This document shows, in pieces, positions 40,445 to 50,701 of a DNA stretch of 64,000 bases. Positions within the stretch are counted from its first letter, which is position 1; each line of letters begins with the position of its first letter. This DNA comes from Aplectana chamaeleonis. Taxonomy: Eukaryota; Nematoda; Chromadorea; Rhabditida; Cosmocercidae. The notes below the pieces were generated by a model. It was not told the origin of the DNA, made no database searches, and saw nothing but the letters and a program-made list of their open reading frames with translations. The stretch covers positions 123,501-187,500 of the forward strand of contig JAPDOI010000438.1 of the NCBI GenBank assembly GCA_029168955.1. The letters run 5' to 3'. The position numbers were made by a program, and so were the translations under genes.

Positions 40445-41818
40445 GGTCTATCCTAGACGGGGGGGGGCACCCAAGACTTATTGATAGAAATGAAGAAAAA
40501 CTCTGATAAAAAATGCCTGATAGTGCTATCAGTCATTGTTTTTATAAAAGCTCTACAGAAATACTTCCTTGAAGGCATCGTACGCGCTGAAAACCATGTC
40601 TCGTTTTTGAGCGTTTTTGAAATGTTACACCCCTATAGTAACCAAAGTTAGCGAAAAGCCCCCTCGAAAACGTTAACTTTTCAAGAAAGAACCGTTTCAA
40701 AAACCTTTTGCAAACCGTTTGAAATTCGCGCCGGCATCGACTCGGGATAGTTACGCGGATGGCGCAAGGAGCAGTTCTACAATTTGTCCATTGGCGCAGC
40801 GTTGGAAACAATTCGCCGAAGACTACAATGCACTGACTGCACTGACTTGCACTGACTAACAAAAATACTCACCTGGGCCCTGCACATCGTCCTCGCTAGT
40901 TATGTGACGAGAAATTTCCAGTCAATGATGCCACTTTCGTCCGACGGTGCGTCAGCGTACAGAGGCATGCCCTGTACTTAGCGACGCGACGTTCTGCTCA
41001 AATATTGCGAAAGTGCCAAATGACTGACGGAAGGGCCGGCCCCTTTTGACGGAATTCCTTACTTTCCACTTCCTCTATGCTCACAATGGTACGTTTTTGA
41101 GCAGCCAAGCTCGTTGCACGTTCTCACAGGGGCCCGAGGAAGGGATTGAGCATAAAAAATGGGAAGTGGATTTCAGCGCGTACGATGCCTTTAATCCCCT
41201 TTCACACTTGCCCGACCGACGTCGGACGACTCGCTATCGAATATGTACCATCTGTCTACCCTATCCCATCCATCTTATCTATCCTGACTTATCAAAATTG
41301 ATAACGAGTCGTCCGACCTCGGCTGGCAAACTTTGAGAGGGACTTTACCAATCGGTGGTTCATTTAGTTTGCCTTAAAGGCAGGGTCCGGGCAGAATCTC
41401 GATTTTGAGATTTCCCGCTAAATCGGTGCTCTTGCTACAGGTAGTCCCAAAGAACATGCGAAAACTGCGTAAAAACCGGTCTTCGTCAAGTTATTCCAGT
41501 CAGTTCCGTTAGCCGATGATCCAGAAAAGTCAGAAAAGTGTGGCCATCGTCCATATTTTAGCGCTTGTCCACGCATTCTTCAAAAGTGCTGTGTAATTAT
41601 CGGTCATTCCAGCCATGATTATCATGCTGTGAATACCGTAATCCCTGGCTTTGAGGCTGTTTTCTCCAGAACTAAGGACTCAGAGTTCGTGAAACGTTCA
41701 GACGATGTTCAGCTAGGCCAGCCCAATCTATTTAACCCAAATTTCGGTAGTGTCAAAATTTGACCAGACCTTGCCTTTAAATCGTGGGTGGCCCCCCTCC
41801 CCGTCTAGGATAGTGCCC
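40445..41818. mobile_element. Inverted-repeat element beside the satellite end
   Basis: CTATCCTAGACGGGG near 40,449 returns inverted at about 41,800-41,813 (CCCCGTCTAGGATAG), each copy next to a poly-G or poly-C run. A second inverted pair lies inside: GGCATCGTACGCGCTGAAA at about 40,573 against its complement at about 41,174-41,192. A third, shorter inverted pair (TTCCACTTCC) sits within 41,063-41,170. The block looks like nested palindromic elements. Target duplications are not clear, so the outer limits are tentative. On the minus strand, 40,867-40,877 reads as a good splice-donor consensus (CCAGGTGAGTA), but no gene could be built around it. Confidence 0.45.
41374..41780. mobile_element. 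Miniature element, TTAAAGGCAG family (copy 1)
   Basis: The left end reads TTAAAGGCAGGGTCCGG. The right end in reverse complement reads TTAAAGGCAAGGTCTGG. The interior begins with a GATTTTGAGATT motif that also occurs just inside the left end of the related copy at 48,793. No coding capacity is seen in its 407 bp. The superfamily is not identified. Confidence 0.65.
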
Positions 41819-41869
41819 TGTTTTCTTCTTCCTACCTTTTAAGAAAACCTTCGTTAAAATGAAATGAAA

Positions 41870-42451
41870 TTATCTAACTGTTTTGCTCCGCTACGAGAGG
41901 TTCATGATTTGGCATAACAACATTTATGAGAAACTCGTTGAAAGAAGTGAAATACTTGGTGCATTTGATTTGTCATGGGATTTAACTCAGAAGAAACGCT
42001 AAAAGCTCGATGAAATGATGTAATGTAGATTCGAATGTGTACTTTCTTACCAAAAATTGAAAATTGGGGTTGGTTTTGACAGGCCAAATCACGCGCGTCT
42101 TACTGAGCCTACACAAACATACATTCGTCGAAAAAAATGAAAACTTTGGTGAGAGACACAACATAATTTTTCAAAGAGCTCAGACTAGCAAACTTTGACA
42201 GTGAGCAATCAATAGTTTTCAGAGAGCGCGTGATTTGGCCTTTCATAAGACACTCAATTTTCAATTTTTGGTAAGAAAGCACACATCCGAATCTACGGAA
42301 CATCATTTCATCGAGCTTTTAGTGTTTCTTCTGAGTTAAATCCCATGACAAATCAAATGCACCAAGTATTTCACTTGGTCCTACGAGTTTCTCATAAATA
42401 TTGTTATGCCAAATCATGAACCTCTCGTAACGGAGCAAAACAGTTAGATAA
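41870..42451. mobile_element. Fold-back element with ~230-bp arms
   Basis: The sequence from TTATCTAACTGTTTTGCTCC at 41,870 to about 42,100 returns in inverted order at 42,221-42,451, ending CAGTTAGATAA. The arms differ by scattered substitutions and short indels. The loop is about 120 bp. Short open frames on both strands are products of the palindrome and are not proposed as genes. Confidence 0.75.
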
Positions 42452-43473
42452 TTCCCTACTTGCAGGTGATTGCTATTCATTTTTACAATGAAAGATACAT
42501 TTGTACATCCTCTATTTCTGATTGAAATTTTCTCGGGTTCGTCACGTGCTTGTGCGTGCGCATGCTGCTTCTCCTTCTACCCCACACTCCCTCGCTGCTT
42601 CTCCCCTCTCGGTAAATGCACGCGAAAGAACAAAGTCGATTTCGCTCCAAAACAGAATGTATGCCTTTGTCTGCTGCCAATGACAAGAAACAAGTGCCGC
42701 TGCTTGCATTATTCTTAAAATACGTAGACTAAAACGTGGGTCATGGAACGACTTTAAAAAAGCGGTAACGTATGCGCATAAGTTTCAAATGAAATTATCC
42801 CAATATTCGCTCGAAAGGAGCTTTCTCACCATCTGAGATAAGATGGGCCTCTCTTCAGTGGACAAAAGGCATTGCTTCCTATATAAAGGTTATAAAACAA
42901 TACATATTCAACGAGAATCCCCAGCTGCGAAATAATTGTGATGATTAGCGAAATTGGTGTACGCGAAGCGCGCACCAGATTTGGTTTTAAATCGCCCACG
43001 CGCAACTCTGCGATTCCGAAATCAGCTAACTTCGGAGATGCGCTTTTTTCTCCGTTGGAAAGAGCGTAAAAAGCTGGGGTGTAAACCCAAAAATGGTTTG
43101 GAGTGGTTTCTTGGCACTCGAGAAAAATGGAGAAAACCACGTGATTTTGGTCGAAAACTGTTAATCTCCTTTTTTTTTCAGACCGCGTTCACGATCTTGT
43201 TGTAACACTTAGAATTGGGCTAGGAAGTTAATTTTCCGGCAGGAGGCTGGAAGTAGATGCAGCTAGCTCCTATTCAATTTTGGAGTTGAAAAATCAATTT
43301 TAGCGGAACCTCAAGATTGAGGGCCAAGACGGGTAGAAACATGTAAACATGTTATTGTAAACCATCCGACGTTCACTGAACTTTAAAAATGAACTAATGA
43401 AAATCAACACAGTTATTGACAGGCTTCCGCCCAGGATTGTTCCCCTCTGAGACGGTTGGTGTGAACAGGATTT
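42452..43473. other. Stretch without a recognised gene
   Basis: About 1 kb of AT-richer DNA lies before the second satellite. It contains one dispersed repeat fragment (42,536-42,612, listed separately) and a T-run followed by CAG at about 43,170-43,182 that resembles a nematode 3' splice site. No protein family is recognisable in any frame. Confidence 0.5.
42536..42612 (-). repeat. Dispersed repeat fragment, copy 1
   Basis: Read on the minus strand, this segment matches 60,888-60,963 on the plus strand over about 75 bases. It shares GAGGGGA, GTGTGGGG, GAGAAGGA-like and CGCACAAGC words in the same order. The family is unknown. Confidence 0.5.
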
Positions 43474-44072
43474 GAGGAGTGCGCAGGACGCCGTAGGAAG
43501 TGTTGGGGACCCCAGTGGGAGTGCGCAGGACACAGTAGAAAGTATTCGGAACCCCAGTGGGAGCGCGCAGGACGCCGCAGAAAATGTTCGGGACACCAGT
43601 GGGAATGCGCAGGACGCCGTAGAAAATGTGCGTGACCCAGTGGGAAAGCGCAGGACGCCGTAAAAGTAAGCGTGACCCAGTGGGGAAACGCAGGACGCCG
43701 TAGAAAGTGTGCGGGCCCTCAGTGGGAATGCGCAGGACGCCACAGAAAGTGCAGGACGCCGTAGAAAGTGTTCGGGACCCCAGTGGGAGAGCGCAGAACG
43801 CCGTAGAAAGTGTGCGGGACTATAGTGGGAGTGCGCAGGACGCCGCAGAAAGTGTGCGAGCCCCCAGTGGGAATGCGCAGGACGCCGCAGAAAGTGTGCG
43901 GGCCCCCAGTGGGAATGCGCAGGACGCCGTAGAAAGTGTGGGGGACCACAGTGGGAGTGCGCAGGACGACGTAGAAAGTGTGCCGGCCCACAGTGGGAAT
44001 GCGCAGGACGCCGCAGAATGTGTTCGGGACACCAGTGGGAAAGTGCAGGATGCCGTAGAAAGTGTTCGGGAC
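43474..44072 (+). repeat. Sat2 array, left part (42-bp unit)
   Basis: About 14 tandem copies of a 42-bp unit typified by GCGCAGGACGCCGTAGAAAG and GTGCGGGACCCCAGTGGGA. Aligned to half A of Sat1, the consensus matches at 33 of 42 positions. Copies differ more from each other than Sat1 copies do, and a few are truncated (about 43,665 and 43,750). The array is interrupted at 44,072 by a hAT-like element. Confidence 0.9.
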
Positions 44073-44318
44073 CAGGGGTGTGCATTTTCCGTTTACCGAT
44101 TTTCCGGATTTACCGGTGTTTTTCGGTAAATTTTGATTTACCGTTTTTTTTTCTCGAAATTTTCCCAAATTTTAACCGAAAAGGAAAACGGGTGTTTTTC
44201 CCCTAATCGGCCTACTTCTTACCCGTATTTCTCTGATTTGCTACTGTTATTACATGCCTTTGGCGCGATATCATTTTTCATCCTTCTTTCGGTTATTTTT
44301 CAACCCATTGGTACTTAA

Positions 44319-44752
44319 GGCCCCCGTCAGACTTCGTCGAAAAACCTGCTGAGTCCGGTTGCCCCCAGCGCCAACCGGTTCCTCTGCGAAACACGCAATC
44401 AATAGTCAGCGGCAGCAGTACGTGGGGCAGAGCGCAGACGACGAAAGTCGAGATGCGGTGGGACTCGGCAGGTCGCAGTCGGCCGAAAAAAATGCACCCA
44501 AATCACGTGAGAAACACCTATATCGACCGGGTGGGGTGAGGATGATTTCGGTGGGACTCAGTCGGACTCAGTCGGTGCATTGGCCCCGCCCTTGTACGCA
44601 TGAGAACCATCAGTATCGACCGGGCGATTGCGGTGGGCATCAGACGGTCGCAGTCGGACTCAGTGGGTTGATTTTTTTGCACACGTTTCCCACGGATTCG
44701 GTGCGTATCGACCGGGTGGGACTCAGTAGATCCACCGACTATGACGGGGGCC
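44319..44752. mobile_element. MITE with TAA target duplication (GGCCCC family, copy 1)
   Basis: The left end is GGCCCCCGTCAGAC and the right end in reverse complement is GGCCCCCGTCATAGTC. TAA flanks both sides (44,316-44,318 and 44,753-44,755). The interior contains TATCGACCGGGTGGG and related words shared with the element at 57,732-58,335. A 3-bp TAA/TTA duplication and GGCC-type ends suggest a PIF/Harbinger-type non-autonomous element. It is nested in the hAT-like element. Confidence 0.75.
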
Positions 44753-44831
44753 TAATGTTCAAGCAATCTCTTCACCTTTTGTACCACGCGCATCTTCTTA
44801 TCGCGACACTATTGCGAGAAATACATATCTT

Positions 44832-45114
44832 CAAGGCTGCGATGACTAAGCCGGGCGGCGCTGAGTTGAAACGGGCGCGGCGCGGCTGCGCAGCGTGCAT
44901 AAGATTGCCCAGCCACTGTTATTCAAGTGTTTTCGCCAGCCTACTGCCCATATTGCTGTTAATTTAAAAATGAAGAAGTCGAAATATGCTAGGGATATGT
45001 TCAGCAGGCTAGCAGAATCACCTGTTGCGGGGGCAATCTAATACAAGCCGGGCTGCACGGCCGCGCCGCGCCCGCTTCAACTCACCGCCGCCCGGCTTAG
45101 TCATCGCAGCCTTG
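44832..45114. mobile_element. GC-rich palindromic miniature element
   Basis: CAAGGCTGCGATGACTAAGC at the left returns inverted at the right end. The arms are about 65-70 bp, continuing through GGGCGCGGCGCGGC-type sequence. The loop includes AT-rich DNA. It is much more GC-rich than the surrounding hAT-like element, in which it is nested. No target duplication was found. Confidence 0.65.
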
Positions 45115-45200
45115 ACGGTATTTTTGTCTGAAATGTCTTCAGGTCTGCAACGCAGCAGAGTCCTGACCACAGATATTTCAAGAACTGAAAAATTCTTTTC

Positions 45201-45421
45201 GGAGTCCTCGGACACAACACTGAATCACTGCAGTTCTTGAACGACTCCATTGTGAAATCATCGTACCCGCACCTTTCCTCACTGCCCAATAAGTACTTTG
45301 CGCGCCTCCTGGCACAGTTGAGGCAGAAAGGATGTTTTCCTCAGCTGACCTGATTTTGAGTGACTACGGAAAAGCCTTGAAGACAGAACATTTCGAAATA
45401 ATACTTTTTCTCAAAATCAAC
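45201..45421 (+). pseudogene. hAT transposase C-terminal remnant, frameshifted
   Basis: Two adjacent plus-strand frames together read like the C-terminal dimerisation region of hAT transposases. In the first frame, 45,201 to about 45,314 includes YPHLSSLPNKYFARLLA. After a frame change near 45,312, 45,314-45,421 reads TVEAERMFSSADLILSD and ends ILFLKIN. The family signature is a conserved E-R-x-F-S block, an L-S-D block, and a closing F-L-x-x-N, and all three are visible here. The catalytic upstream part is missing, apparently displaced or deleted by the nested elements. The remnant lies just inside the right end of the element, where the 3' end of a hAT transposase gene is expected. The hAT assignment is strong; function is lost. 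Confidence 0.88.
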
Positions 45422-45675
45422 GCCCCCCTGATCGAGTTCAGCCGTTGAGCTCAGTTCAATATGTAAAACTCACTCACTATTCGCACTATCCTCATGCAGT
45501 ATTGAAAATGTGGCATAAATATTATTGGTCATTTGCGTTATCGTATGGGAAATGTACCAAAGTTGAAGGCGAAATTTTTACCGATTTTTCCGTTTTTACA
45601 GTATTTACCGAAAAAAAAGTTCGGTAAAAAGTTTCGGTGAAAAACTTACCGAAAAGATTTTTCCGCACACCCCTG

Positions 45676-48031
45676 TTCGGGACCCCAGTGGGAGTGCGCA
45701 GGACGCCGTAGAAACTGTGCGGGACTGTAGTCGGAGTGCGCAGGACGCCGCAGAAAGCGTGCGGACCCCCAGTGTGAATGGGCTTGACGCCGTAGAAAAT
45801 CTACGGGACCGCAGTGGGTGTGCGCAGATCGCCGCAGATATAATGCGGGCCCTCAGTGGGAGAGCGTAGGACGCTGCAGAAAGTGGGCGAGACCACCGTG
45901 GGAATGCGCAGGGCGCCGTAGAAAGTGTGCGGGACCACAGTGGGAGTGCGCAGGACGCCGTAGAAACTGTGCGGGACTGTAGTCGGAGTGCGCAGGACGC
46001 CGCAGAAAGCGTGCGGACCCCCAGTGTGAATGGGCTTGACGCCGTAGAAAATCTACGGGACCGCAGTGGGTGTGCGCAGATCGCCGCAGATAGTGTGCGG
46101 GCCCTCAGTGGGAGAGCGTAGGACGCTGCAGAAAGTGGGCGAGACCACCGTGGGAATGCGCAGGGCGCCGTAGAAAGTGTGCGGGACCACAGTGGGAGAG
46201 CGTAGGACGCTGCAGAAAGCGGGCGAGACCATCGTGGGAATGCGCAGGGCGCCGTGGAAAGTGTGCGGGACCACAAAGGGAGAGCGTACGACGCTGCAGA
46301 AAGTGGGCGAGACCACCGTGGGAATGCGCAGGGCGCCGTAGAAAGTGTGCGGGACCACAGTGGGAGAGCGCAGGACGCTGCAGAAAGTGGGCGAGACCAC
46401 CGTGGGAATGCGCAGGGCGCCGTAGAAAGTGTGCGGGACCACAGTGGGAGAGCGTAGGACGCTGCAGAAAAAGGGCGAGACCACCGTAAGAATGCGCAGG
46501 GCGCCGTAGAAAGTGTGCGGGACCACAGTGGGAGAGCGCAGGACGTTGCAGAAAGTGGGCGAGACCACCGTGGGAATGCTCACGGCGCCGTAGAAAGTGT
46601 GCGGGACCCATGGGAAAGTGCAGGACGCCGTAGAAAGTTGTGGGACCCAGTGGGAAACGGCAGGACGCCGCATAAAGTGTTCGGGACCCCAGTGGGAGAG
46701 CGCAGGACGCTGCAGAAAGTGGGCGAGACCACCGTGGGAATGCGCAGATCGCCGCAGATAGTGTGCGGGCCCTCAGTGGGAAGACGCAGGACGCCGTAGA
46801 AAGTGTTCGGGACCCCAGTGGAAGAGCACAGGACGCCGCAGAAAGTGTGCGGGCCCCCAGCGGGAATGCGCAGGACGCCGTAGAAAGTGTGCGGGACCAC
46901 AGAAGGAGTGCGCAGGACGTCGCAGAAAGTATGCGGCCCAACAGTGGGCGGGCGCAGGACGCTGCAGAAAGTGGGCGAGACCACCGTGGGAATGCGCAGA
47001 TCGCCGCAGATAGTGTGCGGGCCCTCAGTGGGAAGACGCAGGACGCCGTAGAAAGTGTTCGGGACCCCAGTGGAAGAGCACAGGACGCCGCAGAAAGTGT
47101 GCGGGCCCCCAGCGGGAATGCGCAGGACGCCGTAGAAAGTGTGCGGGACCACAGAAGGAGTGCGCAGGACGTCGCAGAAAGTATGCGGCCCAACAGTGGG
47201 CGGGCGCAGAACGCCGTAGAAAATGTACGGAACCACAGTGGGAGTCCGCAGATCACCGTAGCAAGTGTTCGGGACCCCAGTGGGAGTGCGCAGATCGCAG
47301 CAGAAAGTGTTCGGGACCCCAGTGGGAGAGCGCAGGACGCCGTAGAGAGTATTCGGGACTATAAAGGGAGCGCACAGGACGCCACAGAAAGTGTGCGGCC
47401 CAACAATGGGAGGGCGCAGGACGCCGTAGAAAGTGTTTGGGGCCACAGTGGGAGTGCGCAGATCGGCGTAGCAAGTGTTCGGGACCCCAGTGGGAGTGCG
47501 CAGATCGCAGCAGAAAATGTTCGGGACCCCAGTGGGAGAGCGCAGGACGCCGTAGAGAGTATTCGGGACTATAAAGGGAGCGCACAGGACGCCACAGAAA
47601 GTGTGCGGCCCAACAATGGGAGGGCGCAGGACGCCGTAGAAAGTGTTTGGGGCCACAGTGGGAGTGCGCAGATCGGCGTAGCAAGTGTTCGGGACCCCAG
47701 TGGGAGTGCGCAGATCGCAGTAGAAAGTGGGCGAGACCACCGTGGGAATGCGCACGGCGCCGTAGAAAGTGTGCGGGCCCCAATGGGAATGCGCGGGACA
47801 CCGTAGAAAGTGTGCGGGACTATAAAGGGAGAGCGCAGGACGCCGCAAAAAGTGTTCGGATCCCTATTGGGAATGCACAGGACGCCATGGAAAGTGTGTA
47901 GGACATCAGTGGGAAAGCGCAGGACGCCGCAAAAAGTGTTCGGATCCCTAGTGGGAGAGCGCACGACGCCGCAGAAAGTGAGCGGGTCCCCAGTGGAAGT
48001 GCGCAGGACGCCGTAGAAAATGTTCGGGATC
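45676..48031 (+). repeat. Sat2 array, right part with higher-order repeats
   Basis: The 42-bp Sat2 unit continues for about 56 copies. Higher-order periods can be measured directly: 252 bp (six units) between 45,711 and 45,963 and between 46,741 and 46,993; 210 bp (five units) among 47,293, 47,503 and 47,713; and an 84-bp alternation (GGGCGAGACCACCGTGGG with GTGCGGGACCACAGTGGG) through about 46,130-46,600. The array ends near 48,031 at GTTCGGGATCC. Confidence 0.9.
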
Positions 48032-48076
48032 CGAAAATCAGTCAGAAAGGGAACCTTTGGTAAAAATATAAATCTT

Positions 48077-48735
48077 AAATTTCTAAGAGTTTAGCTTCCT
48101 GGCATTAGCTTCCTGGCAAAGTACTGATTTGGCAATGTTATATGCGTCATAGTTACAAGAAACATAGAAGTTGAAAAAAAATAAAAAACTCGTGAAATAT
48201 CTTAAGAATGATTTGGCGCAAAATAACCAGAAGTTATGAAAATCTGGGAAATGTAGTGAAATGACCAAAATCGGATCTGGCGGTCAATCAAAGGCCAACT
48301 TTTGATAAGCAGTGATAGACGAGGGATAGGATTTTACAAGCTTCTCCGTTAAACTTACCAAAGCAAAATAAAGCGCGCAACGGGAACCGTAAAACATTTT
48401 ATTGAAGCTGTAATACGGAAATCAGCATTGGTCAAGCTATATGATCGTGACGCTTAAATCCGATATGCGCTTGATTTTGCTCTGTGATAGGTTTAACGGA
48501 GAAGCTTGTAAAATCCTATCCCTCGTCTGTCACTTCTTATCAAAAGTTGGCCTAAAATTGACCGCCAAATCCGATTTTGGTCATTTCACTACATTTCCCA
48601 GTTTTTCATTACTTCTGGTTATTTTGCGCCAAATCATTTTTAGGATGATTCACTTTTTTTTCAATTTCTTCATTTCTTGTAATTATAACATTGCCAAATC
48701 AGTACTTCGCCAGGAAGCTAAACTTTTAGAAATTT
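48077..48735. mobile_element. Fold-back element with ~250-bp arms
   Basis: AAATTTCTAAGAGTTTAGC at 48,077 is mirrored at 48,735. The arms continue through TTTGGCGCAAAATAACCAGAAG and GATAGGATTTTACAAGCTTC to about 48,358 and 48,484. The left arm has a small tandem duplication of TAGCTTCCTGGC. No coding potential is recognised. Confidence 0.75.
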
Positions 48736-48792
48736 GTAGCTATATTGAAAACCATTGATTACTAAATCATAAATTAAAATGAACTCAGATAT

Positions 48793-49570
48793 TTAAAGGC
48801 AGTGTTCACGATAATCTTCAATTTTGAGATTACTCGTTCTATCGATTAAGTGGCCCCCGGGTAGAACTAAAATGACGTAGAAATTGAGAAAAACGCCCCA
48901 GAAGTAAACGAAATCCTCAAATATCACCCCGCCTCTTGAGTCTCACAAGAACTGACGAAATTTTCTGTGGACCCGTCTTTTGCAAATCTCTGCTCTCTAT
49001 TCCTCCGTTCTTTCCTTAGCGCCCTAACTAATCCTGCTTTGCATAAAATATTCTTCTATTTTCAATGGACCCAATTTTCCACCTATGACAACCACCATGA
49101 ACATGTTCATCCAACCGGACAACTAGCCGATGTTATAGGATAAATGAAATACGACGTTTTAGTGCGTTTCTCACCGTTTCTTCGTAATTTTGGTATAGTC
49201 TACAGCAATGGAAGTAGGACCTGGTGAGGTTCCGGACACGTCCTAACATACGGTAGTTTGTTAGTGGTATCACTCATTTTTCCGAAACAGCTGTGATAGG
49301 TCGTTGAGTCTGTGTTTTCACCGATACGACTAAATCTGTGGAAGCAATGAAAACATGTGATAATGTGAGAACGAAAACAAAAACTCACCGACCAATCTCA
49401 GTTATTTCGAAAAAATGAGTGATAGCACAATCAAACTACAGTATGCTAAGAAGAGTCCGCAACCTCACCAGGTCCTACTTCCATTGCTGTAGACAATAAC
49501 ACTTGGAGGCCAAGGCGTTGTTTTATGTGAAAAACTCGGGGACGAAAATCATCGTGAACACTGCCTTTGA
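48793..49570. mobile_element. Miniature element, TTAAAGGCAG family (copy 2)
   Basis: The left end is TTAAAGGCAGTGTTCACGAT and the right end in reverse complement is TCAAAGGCAGTGTTCACGAT. The GATTTTGAGATT-like motif just inside the left end is shared with 41,374. The right half (GTTTTATGTGAAAAACTCGG) recurs in opposite orientation at 60,300-60,480. At 778 bp it is longer than copy 1 because it carries an internal inverted-repeat segment. Confidence 0.75.
49198..49494. mobile_element. Inverted-repeat segment inside copy 2
   Basis: GTCTACAGCAATGGAAGTAG at 49,198 returns inverted and ends at 49,494. The arms are about 100 bp and pair through CCTCACCAGGTCC and AAATGAGTGATA. It is probably a separate element nested in the larger one. 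Confidence 0.6.
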
Positions 49571-49646
49571 TAATGATGATTTCGATATAAACGCACAAGT
49601 TTGACCAATTACGAGCTCGGCAATTATTCTCTCAAGACAAAAATTG

Positions 49647-50019
49647 TTAAAGGCAGTGTCCACGATAAAAACCATGTCTGTTTTGTTGGTGGAGATCGGC
49701 AGCTATGGGGCCTAGCGCAACCCTAACGTTGAAAAAAACTAAGAAAATTGAGCTCGAAACGGCTCCCTTCGGGCCCAAAGTTGGACACCCGTCAGCTCGT
49801 CACCCCCAGATGCACTTTCCACGCCCACCCACGTGAACAAATGAATGCTCGAGATTGTGAGATGAGCGATGGTTTCCGATCTATAGCCCCGTTCTTCCAG
49901 GGGCCATAACTCCGTTCCCAGAAGGTCTCGTACGATTCCAAAAACATCATTGGAATCAGCATGGGACCGTCTTCAAGATAGGCGGAAAAGCAGAAAAACG
50001 ATTCTTATCGTGAACACTA
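49647..50019. mobile_element. Miniature element, TTAAAGGCAG family (copy 3, right end cut)
   Basis: The left end reads TTAAAGGCAGTGTCCACGAT. The matching right end starts at about 50,006 as TTATCGTGAACACT but breaks off where the family would read GCCTTTAA. The break lies next to the AT-rich tandem array, so the end may have been displaced by that array. Confidence 0.5.
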
Positions 50020-50039
50020 TACATGGGCATTCGACCCGA

Positions 50040-50445
50040 GTTTTCGAATGAATGAATAATTCGAATACGGCCATTTCAAAAATTCCGAATAAATGAATAC
50101 ATTCGAATAATGCCTTTTAAAAAATCCCGAATAAATGAATACATTCGAATAATACCTTTTAAAAAATCCCGAATAAATGAATATATTCGAATAAGGCGTT
50201 TTCAAAATTCCCGAATAAATGAATATATCTGAATAAGGCGTTTTCAAAAATCCCGAATAAATGATTACATTCGAATAATACTTTTTAAAAATTCCCGAAT
50301 AAATGAATATATTCGAATAAGGCGTTTTCAAAAATCCCGAATAAATGAATATATTCGAATAAAGCCTTTTCAAAATTTCCGAATGAATGAATACATTCGA
50401 ATAAGGCGTTTTCGAAATTCCCGAATAAATGAATATATTCGAAAA
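50040..50445. repeat. Sat3: AT-rich 42-bp tandem array
   Basis: About ten copies of a 42-bp unit containing TTCGAATAAGGCGTTTTC and CCCGAATAAATGAATA. Successive copies begin at 50,101, 50,143, 50,185, 50,227 and 50,269, exactly 42 bp apart. Open frames through it arise from the repeat length. From 50,446 to 50,699 the DNA is AT-rich with more TTCGAATATTCGAA words and a TTATCGTGAACTACC motif at about 50,565 that recalls the neighbouring miniature-element ends. Confidence 0.92.
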
Positions 50446-50701
50446 GTCGACCAACTATTCGAATATTCGAATCCTATTCGAATATTCGAAGAATATTCGA
50501 CATTTCGAAATCAAGGTCAATATCACCCCGGAACTTCGACTTCCGAAGAAACTAGGAGACTGTTTTTATCGTGAACTACCTTCAAGACGGGGAGCACTAA
50601 CAAGGAAACTACTATTAGCCAAATTGGCAGTCCCACATAAACCGTACTTTTCTAGAACCACTTTGAATGTAGGGCCCGAATATGCCCTTCACAGCTGCCT
50701 A

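Larger units (their letters stand above)
44073..45675 (+). mobile_element. hAT-like transposon inserted in Sat2
   Basis: The ends are CAGGGGTGTGCATTTTCCG on the left and, in reverse complement, CAGGGGTGTGCGGAAAAATC on the right. A perfect 8-bp target duplication TTCGGGAC lies at 44,065-44,072 and 45,676-45,683. Removing the element and one duplication restores an in-phase 42-bp unit, so the duplication is not a by-product of the array. The subterminal regions are filled with TTTACCG/CGGTAAA words, the kind of repeated motif expected for transposase binding. The interior holds a transposase remnant at its right end and two smaller elements. CAG-type ends and 8-bp duplications are established hallmarks of the hAT superfamily. 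The 1,603-bp copy cannot encode an active transposase. Confidence 0.92.

Noticed and set aside
40542..40862. Minus-strand 106-codon frame near a perfect splice-donor consensus at 40,867-40,877
   Set aside because: The donor lies upstream of the frame's start and the frame has no recognisable domain. It lies in a palindromic element.
42826..43140. Minus-strand frame with KLADFGIAE, resembling a protein-kinase DFG motif
   Set aside because: The other kinase motifs are absent or in the wrong order (a DLKP string follows instead of preceding), and the frame is short and isolated.
45605..47848. Open frames of up to 422 codons in Sat2
   Set aside because: Same reason: a 42-bp tandem repeat read in several frames and on both strands.
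1..48031. Could Sat1 or Sat2 be a CRISPR array?
   Set aside because: There are no conserved repeats separated by unique spacers: every part of the unit is repeated. The surroundings are eukaryotic.
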